Source: JAUVXJ01 sp034430275
GTDB lineage: Bacteria > Chloroflexota > Anaerolineae > UBA7937 > B3-Chlor
Assembly: GCA_034430275.1 (NCBI GenBank)
Contig: DAOUEW010000222.1
Location: 1 to 10,863, forward strand
Reading direction: 5' to 3'
Length of the DNA stretch: 10,863 nt
The notes beneath the pieces are model-generated. The model worked only from the letters and a program-made list of their open reading frames with translations. It did not search any database and had not been told where the DNA came from. Below, in pieces: positions 6,122-10,863 of this stretch; within the stretch, counting starts at the first letter, position 1, and each line of letters opens with the position of its first letter. Both the position numbers and the translations under genes were made by a program.

Positions 6122-8827
6122 CTACACTCGTCCCAGCCGTCTATTGATCAGCTTGACGATCTCCACGATAACCAAGGGCATCACGCCCAGAACAATCACT
6201 ACGACCCAATCCTGCCAACCGAGGGGCATGGTCTTGAAGATAGGTTGAAGGAACGGCAGGTAGATGACCGCCAACTCGCTCACAGCAACCACGGCGAACG
6301 CCGCCACCAACCACCGGTTGGTGAAGACACCGATCTGGAACAATGAGAAACGGTTGCTGCGCACATTGAAGGCATGGACGTTCTGGGCGAAGATCGTCGT
6401 GGAGAAGGCTATCACTCTCGCCCTGTCCACACCGCCCCCCATCACATAGTACTCGAGGGCGAACCCTCCCAGAGTAAGGAGGCCAATGATGATCCCCTGG
6501 ATGCCCATCATGGTGGCCATTCTCCTGTTGATCACGCCCTCACCAGGTGGTCTCGGTGGCCTCTCCATCCCTCCCGGTTCGGCCGGCTCTACTCCGAGGG
6601 CGAGAGCGGGCAGACTATCCGTGGCCAGGTTGACCCACAGTATCTGTATGGGCAACAGGGGGAGAGGCATACCGAGGAGCGAGGCCAGGAACATCGCCAG
6701 CAATTCGCCTATGTTGCACGAAAGGAGGTAGTGGACGAAGCGGCGGATATTGTCGAAGATGGCTCGCCCCTCCTCCACGGCCGACACGATAGAAGCGAAG
6801 TTGTCATCCGTGAGGATCATGTCGGCCGCTTCCTTGCTGACATCAGTGCCCGTGATGCCCATGGCGATCCCGATGTCTGCCTCTTTCAAAGCTGGCGCGT
6901 CATTCACACCGTCGCCCGTCATAGCCACGATGTGCCCTTGCTCTTCCCACGCCCTCACGATGCGTAGCTTGTGCTCTGGGGAGACGCGGGCATAGACCCT
7001 CACCTTCTTCACGATCTCGCTGAGCCGTTGATCGTCGATCTCATCCAGCTCCGCCCCTGTGAAGGCGATATCGCCGTCACGGTACAGATCCAGTTCCTTG
7101 GCGATGGCCACAGCCGTTGCCTTGTGATCGCCGGTGATCATCACCACTTCCAGGCCAGCCCGCCTTGCCGTGGCGATAGCTTCCCTTGCCTCGGGCCTGG
7201 GAGGATCTTTCATGGCCAACAGGCCCGCGAAAACCAGACCCCGCTCCACTTCCTCGACATCAGGCTCCGCCAGCTCCTCCTCGACAGTCCTGTACGCCAC
7301 CGCCAGGACACGCATCGCATCGTCGGCGAAGTGGTCGTTCAAGAGAAGCAGCCGCTGCCAGTCGTCGGGCGTGGCGCTCCTCGCAGTTCCATCCGTCCGA
7401 ACGTGGGTGCAGAGGCCAAGCACCACGTCCGGTGCTCCCTTGACGTAGGCCGTCACCGTCCGGTCAGGTTCACGCCAGATGGTGGTCATGCGCTTTCGAT
7501 TGGAGTCGAAGGGAAGCTCTTGCAGCATCTGGTACTCTGCTTCGAGCTCGCTGCGCCAGATACCAGCTTTGGCAGCCACGGTCAGAAGGGCGGCCTCCGT
7601 GGGGTCGCCCAGGATGTCCCACCTGGAACCTGTTTGACCATTCCGCTTCAGACTGGCGTTGTTGCAGAGGACACCGATCCTCAGGGCGAGGCGCAGGTCG
7701 TGATCGTTGGGATCCACCGCAACACCTTCGATTCCGAACCCCCCTTGCGGCGCATAGCCATCGCCGCTCACGTCCACCACTCTGTCCAGGAGTCCAATCT
7801 TGCGCACCGTCATCTCACTCTGCGTGAGGGTGCCCGTCTTGTCTGTGCAGATGACAGTAGCGGAGCCAAGCGTCTCGACCGAGGGCAGCTTCCTGATCAG
7901 TGCGTTGCGCTGCACCATGCGCCTGACACCAAGAGCAAGGGCGATAGTGACCACGGCAGGGAGCCCTTCGGGGATAGCAGCCACCGCCAAGCTGACGGCC
8001 GTAAGGAACATGTCCAAGACCGGGACACCCCGCCACAGACCCAGGCCAAAGACTACGGCGACTATGGCCAGGCAACCGTACACCAGCAGCCTTCCCACGT
8101 TGTCGAGCCGCCTCTGGAGCGGTGTCTCCTCCCTGCCCACGGTCTGCACCAGATGAGCAATCTCCCCGAGTTCCGTGGTCATGCCCGTGTCCGTCACCAC
8201 GGCCTTGCCCTTCCCGTAGGTGACCACCGTGCTCGAGTACACCATGTTCCGGCGATCCCCAAGGGGGGCATTCTGGGGCAGGACAACATCCGCCTTCTTC
8301 TTCACGGGAACCGATTCTCCCGTCAACGACGCCTCATCCACCTGGAGAAGATGAGTCTCGAGGAGTCTGGCGTCGGCCGGCACCAGGTCACCCATCTCCA
8401 GGGCTATGACGTCACCTGGGATCAGCTCCTCGGCGGCGATGTTGCGGAGTTCGCCGTCACGAATCACCCTGGCTAGCGGTGCCGCCATCTTCTTCAGAGC
8501 CTCGAGTGCGCGCTCGGCCCGATACTCTTGAACGAAGCCCATCACAGCGTTGAGGACGACGATCACGAGAATGGCTATCGCGTCCATCCACTCTTGAAGG
8601 ATGCCCGAGACGAAGGCCGCAGCGATCAGCACGAGCACCATGAACTGCGTGAACTGGCCCACAAACTGGCGCCAGGCAGGCACACGACCAACCTCGAGCA
8701 AGCGGTTGGGGCCGAATTCCTCCAATCTCTTCGCAGCCGCGTCGTCACTGAGGCCGCGTTCTGCATCGCTTTGCCAACGCTCTACAACAGCATCTCCTGC
8801 TAGAGCGTGCTCCCTAAACTCGCTCAC
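6122..8827 (-). CDS. P2-type cation-transporting ATPase, probable Ca2+ pump
   Basis: The 901-residue ATP-driven cation pump has the SERCA/PMCA-like layout. An N-terminal cation-ATPase domain comes first (about 4-60). The actuator loop carries TGES (169-172), and transmembrane segment 4 carries PEGLP (286-290; Glu287 matches SERCA Glu309). The phosphorylated aspartate is Asp329 in CTDKTGTLT. The nucleotide domain has KGAP (463-466), and the hinge motif is TGDGVNDAP (637-645). Ion-site residues of TM5 and TM6 are kept: NIGE (Asn705, Glu708) and WVNLATD (Asn733, Thr736, Asp737). The TM8 position of SERCA Glu908 appears to be Gln815, as in plasma-membrane-type pumps, suggesting one Ca2+ per cycle (inference). 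The open frame extends 25 codons upstream to 8902, but the GTG at 8825-8827 has GGAGG 5 bases upstream and avoids the preceding hairpin. It is the first gene of a probable three-gene operon. Confidence 0.93.
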   Translation of the reverse strand: MSEFREHALAGDAVVERWQSDAERGLSDDAAAKRLEEFGPNRLLEVGRVPAWRQFVGQFTQFMVLVLIAAAFVSGILQEWMDAIAILVIVVLNAVMGFVQEYRAERALEALKKMAAPLARVIRDGELRNIAAEELIPGDVIALEMGDLVPADARLLETHLLQVDEASLTGESVPVKKKADVVLPQNAPLGDRRNMVYSSTVVTYGKGKAVVTDTGMTTELGEIAHLVQTVGREETPLQRRLDNVGRLLVYGCLAIVAVVFGLGLWRGVPVLDMFLTAVSLAVAAIPEGLPAVVTIALALGVRRMVQRNALIRKLPSVETLGSATVICTDKTGTLTQSEMTVRKIGLLDRVVDVSGDGYAPQGGFGIEGVAVDPNDHDLRLALRIGVLCNNASLKRNGQTGSRWDILGDPTEAALLTVAAKAGIWRSELEAEYQMLQELPFDSNRKRMTTIWREPDRTVTAYVKGAPDVVLGLCTHVRTDGTARSATPDDWQRLLLLNDHFADDAMRVLAVAYRTVEEELAEPDVEEVERGLVFAGLLAMKDPPRPEAREAIATARRAGLEVVMITGDHKATAVAIAKELDLYRDGDIAFTGAELDEIDDQRLSEIVKKVRVYARVSPEHKLRIVRAWEEQGHIVAMTGDGVNDAPALKEADIGIAMGITGTDVSKEAADMILTDDNFASIVSAVEEGRAIFDNIRRFVHYLLSCNIGELLAMFLASLLGMPLPLLPIQILWVNLATDSLPALALGVEPAEPGGMERPPRPPGEGVINRRMATMMGIQGIIIGLLTLGGFALEYYVMGGGVDRARVIAFSTTIFAQNVHAFNVRSNRFSLFQIGVFTNRWLVAAFAVVAVSELAVIYLPFLQPIFKTMPLGWQDWVVVIVLGVMPLVIVEIVKLINRRLGRV

Positions 8828-8832
8828 CAAAC

Positions 8833-8837
8833 CCTCC
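8833..8837 (-). promoter_or_regulatory. Shine-Dalgarno site selecting the ATPase GTG start
   Basis: On the minus strand, GGAGG lies 5 bases before the GTG at 8825-8827. Starting further upstream (GTG at 8900-8902) would place the N terminus in the pnp terminator hairpin and add 25 residues with no family counterpart. Confidence 0.65.
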
Positions 8838-8846
8838 GAAGACAGC

Positions 8847-8888
8847 AAAAGACGCCATCCTCCACCGATTGTGTACCAATGGCGTCTT
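8847..8888 (-). terminator. Probable intrinsic terminator after pnp
   Basis: On the minus strand, AAGACGCCAT (8888-8879) and ATGGCGTCTT (8858-8849) form a perfect 10-base-pair stem. It ends in a short U-run (TTTT, 8850-8847) followed by GC. The element lies 53 bases after the pnp stop and 20 bases before the ATPase GTG, which suits a terminator or attenuator separating the two units. The 20-base loop is longer than usual and the U-run is short, so termination may be partial. A competing small stem (ATTG/CAAT within the loop region) is possible. No clear -35/-10 promoter for the ATPase gene is visible in the 114-base gap. Confidence 0.6.
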
Positions 8889-8941
8889 GCACTTCCTAGC
8901 ACCCTCCAAGACAGGCCCAGACCAGCACGCCGCGTCCGCTA

Positions 8942-10863
8942 CTATCTGCGCCTTCGATGATCGGGCCCGTCACGCCTCTCAGATTGCGGTCTCCTTCTCC
9001 CAGTAGGCTTTCGGTCCATGGCCTTGGCTTGTTCCGGGGTCCAACCCTCCAGGACTGCCCTTCTAGAGAGCCTGATCTTGTCGTCCGCGTCGATGTCCAC
9101 AACCATGACCATGATCTCGTCGCCCACATGGACCACATCCTCAACGCTGGGCACGTGATAGTCGGCCAACTGTGAGACGTGGACCAGGCCATCCCTTCCG
9201 GGCAGTATCTCGACGAAAGCGCCGAAGTCCGTCAAGCGCCGCACCGTTCCCGTGTAGATCTTGCCAATCTCCGGGTCCTCGGTCAGCGCCTTGATGATCT
9301 CCACAGCCTTCCTGCTTCCTTCAGCGTCCGTGGAAGCCACCAGGACCGTGCCGTCGTCCTCCACATCGATCTTGACGCCCGTCTCGTCGATGATCTTGCG
9401 GATGGTCTTGCCCCCTGGCCCGATCACCAGCCCGATCTTCTCAGTATCGATCTTGATCAGGGTGATGCGCGGAGCATAGGGCGACAGATCCTCCCTCGCC
9501 TCGCTGATCGTCTCATCCATCCGGTCCAGAGCATAGAGGCGAGCGTCTCTGGCCTGGCTCAAGGCCTCCCTCAGTAAGTCGGCATCGATCTTAGGTATCT
9601 TGAGATCCATCTGAAGGGCAGTCACCCCTTGCCTCGTGCCCGCCACCTTGAAGTCCATGTCTCCTATGGCATCTTCCTTGCCCATGATGTCGGTAAGGAT
9701 GACGCGTCGATCTCCGTCCGTGATCAGGCCCATGGCCATACCCGCCACGGGGGCCCTCAGAGGTACGCCCGCGTCCATCAGCGCCAGCGAACCGGCACAG
9801 ATGCTGGCCATGGACGTCGATCCATTAGACGACATGACCTCCGAGACCAGACGGATGGTGTAGGGAAACTCCTCCGCGGAGGGGATCACACTCGACAGAG
9901 CCGTTTCCGCCAACACCCCGTGCCCAATCTCCCGACGCTTGGGAGCCCGCAAGAAGCGGGTCTCGCCGGTGCTGTAGGGCGGGAAGTTGTAGTGATGCAT
10001 GAACCGCTTCGATTCCTGAGTCCCCAAGCCATCGAGGATCTGCTCGTCACTCGCTGTGCCCAGCGTGGCGATGGCCATCACCTGAGTCTCCCCGCGACTG
10101 AACAGGCCAGAACCGTGCGCTCTGGGCAGCAACCCCACTTCGCAACTGATGGGCCGCACTGTCGTCATGTCTCTCCCATCCAGGCGACGACTCTCACTCA
10201 GCACGCCGCGACGGATGTCCTCTCTTACTACCTCGTCGAACACAGCCTCCAGTTGTTCGGCAGGATAAGAATCTCCCAGCTTCTCCAGCAGCTCTGCGTG
10301 GAGGCTGTCGAGAGCATGACCCAGTTCCTTCTTGCTGCCCACCCCGCTCATCGCTGCCCAGACTCTGCCGTCGCCCCAGGCGTGAACGGCATCGACCACT
10401 TCCTGTTCGTTCTGTGCGTAGGTGAACTCACCAGTGGGCTTGCCTATTTCCTCGGCCATCCGCTTCTGGACCTCGACGACCTCTTGCATGGCCCTATGGC
10501 CCGCCGTGATGGCTTCCACGATGCTGTCCTCGCTTGCCTCCTGAGCACCAGCCTCGACCATCACGACGCCTTCCGCCGTCCCCGCCAAGCGCAGATCCAG
10601 CGTTGAGTCCTCCATCTCCGACGCTGTGGGGTTGAAGACGAACCGACCGTCTATCCGCCCTACGCGTACGGCTCCGATGGGGCCATGGAAGGGCATGTCA
10701 GAAATGCAGAGCGCCGCCGACGCGCCTATCACGGAGAGGATGTCCAGGTAGTTCTCCTGATCGGCGGAGAGGGCCGTAATGATCACTTGCAGGTCATTAC
10801 GGAGCGTGCGGTCGAACAGAGGGCGAAGAGACCTGTCGGTCAGCCGGCAGAGGAGAATAGCCT
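8942..10863 (-). CDS. pnp: Polynucleotide phosphorylase (5' partial)
   Basis: The frame is open to the window edge: 639 residues are visible of a usual 700-750, so roughly 70-100 N-terminal residues are missing. The enzyme is a trimeric 3'-5' exoribonuclease that uses phosphate to degrade RNA. At the visible N terminus, LTDRSLRPLF is a signature of the first RNase PH domain, followed by IGASAAL and ISDMPFHGPIGAVRVG. A helical linker follows. The second, catalytic RNase PH domain has LDGRD, GSGLFSRGETQ and the KEDAIGDMDFKVAGTRQG segment, with aspartates at about 397 and 403 and a lysine at 405 matching E. coli Asp486, Asp492 and Lys494. A KH domain has GPGG at about 481-484, and an S1 domain spans about 532-601. 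The C terminus is a short, strongly basic tail rich in arginine. The gene ends in tandem TAG codons (8944-8942 and 8941-8939). The GTG at 10784-10786 is internal and not the start. Confidence 0.97.
   Translation of the reverse strand, partial: AILLCRLTDRSLRPLFDRTLRNDLQVIITALSADQENYLDILSVIGASAALCISDMPFHGPIGAVRVGRIDGRFVFNPTASEMEDSTLDLRLAGTAEGVVMVEAGAQEASEDSIVEAITAGHRAMQEVVEVQKRMAEEIGKPTGEFTYAQNEQEVVDAVHAWGDGRVWAAMSGVGSKKELGHALDSLHAELLEKLGDSYPAEQLEAVFDEVVREDIRRGVLSESRRLDGRDMTTVRPISCEVGLLPRAHGSGLFSRGETQVMAIATLGTASDEQILDGLGTQESKRFMHHYNFPPYSTGETRFLRAPKRREIGHGVLAETALSSVIPSAEEFPYTIRLVSEVMSSNGSTSMASICAGSLALMDAGVPLRAPVAGMAMGLITDGDRRVILTDIMGKEDAIGDMDFKVAGTRQGVTALQMDLKIPKIDADLLREALSQARDARLYALDRMDETISEAREDLSPYAPRITLIKIDTEKIGLVIGPGGKTIRKIIDETGVKIDVEDDGTVLVASTDAEGSRKAVEIIKALTEDPEIGKIYTGTVRRLTDFGAFVEILPGRDGLVHVSQLADYHVPSVEDVVHVGDEIMVMVVDIDADDKIRLSRRAVLEGWTPEQAKAMDRKPTGRRRPQSERRDGPDHRRRR

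Noticed and set aside
6971..8476. A 501-codon open frame on the plus strand opposite the ATPase gene
   Set aside because: It lies wholly antisense to a gene with every P-type ATPase motif. Its translation is rich in His, Arg, Pro and Gly with no domain pattern, as expected of a GC-rich shadow frame.
8816..8860. A possible 14-codon leader peptide (minus strand, ATG at 8860 to TAG) overlapping the ATPase start
   Set aside because: Its only GGAGG abuts the ATG with no spacing, the ATG lies inside the terminator stem, and the peptide has no run of regulatory codons.
9629..10606. A 325-codon open frame on the plus strand opposite pnp
   Set aside because: It is antisense to an intact PNPase coding region and shows no recognisable motif or Shine-Dalgarno site. 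Composition explains it.
10784..10786. GTG at the beginning of the longest start-to-stop pnp frame taken as the gene start
   Set aside because: The frame remains open to the window edge, and the codons before it encode the conserved LTDRSLRPLF segment of PNPase, so the real start is outside the window.
1..10863. Search for a CRISPR array, tRNA/rRNA, insertion sequence, phage or defence module
   Set aside because: No regular direct repeats, terminal inverted repeats, transposase or nuclease motifs, or RNA gene signatures were seen. The coding density leaves no gap larger than about 115 bases.

Overview
This 10.9 kb window is a compact, gene-dense stretch of bacterial chromosome that carries mostly housekeeping functions. 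By eye the GC content is about 60%. No gap between genes exceeds about 115 bases. AGG/AGA (Arg) and ATA (Ile) codons are used freely, and several starts follow strong GGAGG Shine-Dalgarno sites. The protein styles would fit a Chloroflexota-type bacterium (Dehalococcoidia/Anaerolineae-like): a nucleotidyltransferase with a beta-helix tail, the aminotransferase, an Fe-S RlmD and a peptide deformylase with a long acidic insert. That taxonomic guess is inference only and weak.

Left half (1-4225, plus strand): five co-directional genes, probably one transcription unit. They are a sugar-phosphate nucleotidyltransferase cut at its 5' end by the window edge, a 77-residue unnamed protein, a class I/II PLP aminotransferase, an RlmD-type 23S rRNA m5U methyltransferase with its [4Fe-4S] cysteines, and peptide deformylase. 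The gaps are 6, 22, 72 and 24 bases.

Right half (4243-10863, minus strand): reading in the direction of transcription, polynucleotide phosphorylase (its 5' end lies beyond the window) ends at tandem TAG codons and is followed by a hairpin that looks like a terminator. Then comes a probable operon: a P2-type Ca2+-transporting ATPase, an AI-2E/PerM-family membrane protein 30 bases downstream, and a HAD-superfamily phosphatase whose start overlaps the end of the membrane-protein gene by 14 bases. The two halves converge with only 17 bases between the def and phosphatase stop codons.

The functional themes are RNA and protein maturation (RlmD, Def, PNPase), central metabolism (aminotransferase, nucleotidyltransferase, phosphatase) and membrane transport (ATPase, AI-2E protein). 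I see no mobile element, CRISPR array, RNA gene, phage or defence gene, and nothing that amounts to an undescribed system. The items flagged as findings are modest: an uncharacterised small protein in a metabolic operon, an ion-site substitution in the ATPase, a long-loop hairpin between pnp and the ATPase gene, and a tight convergent junction.
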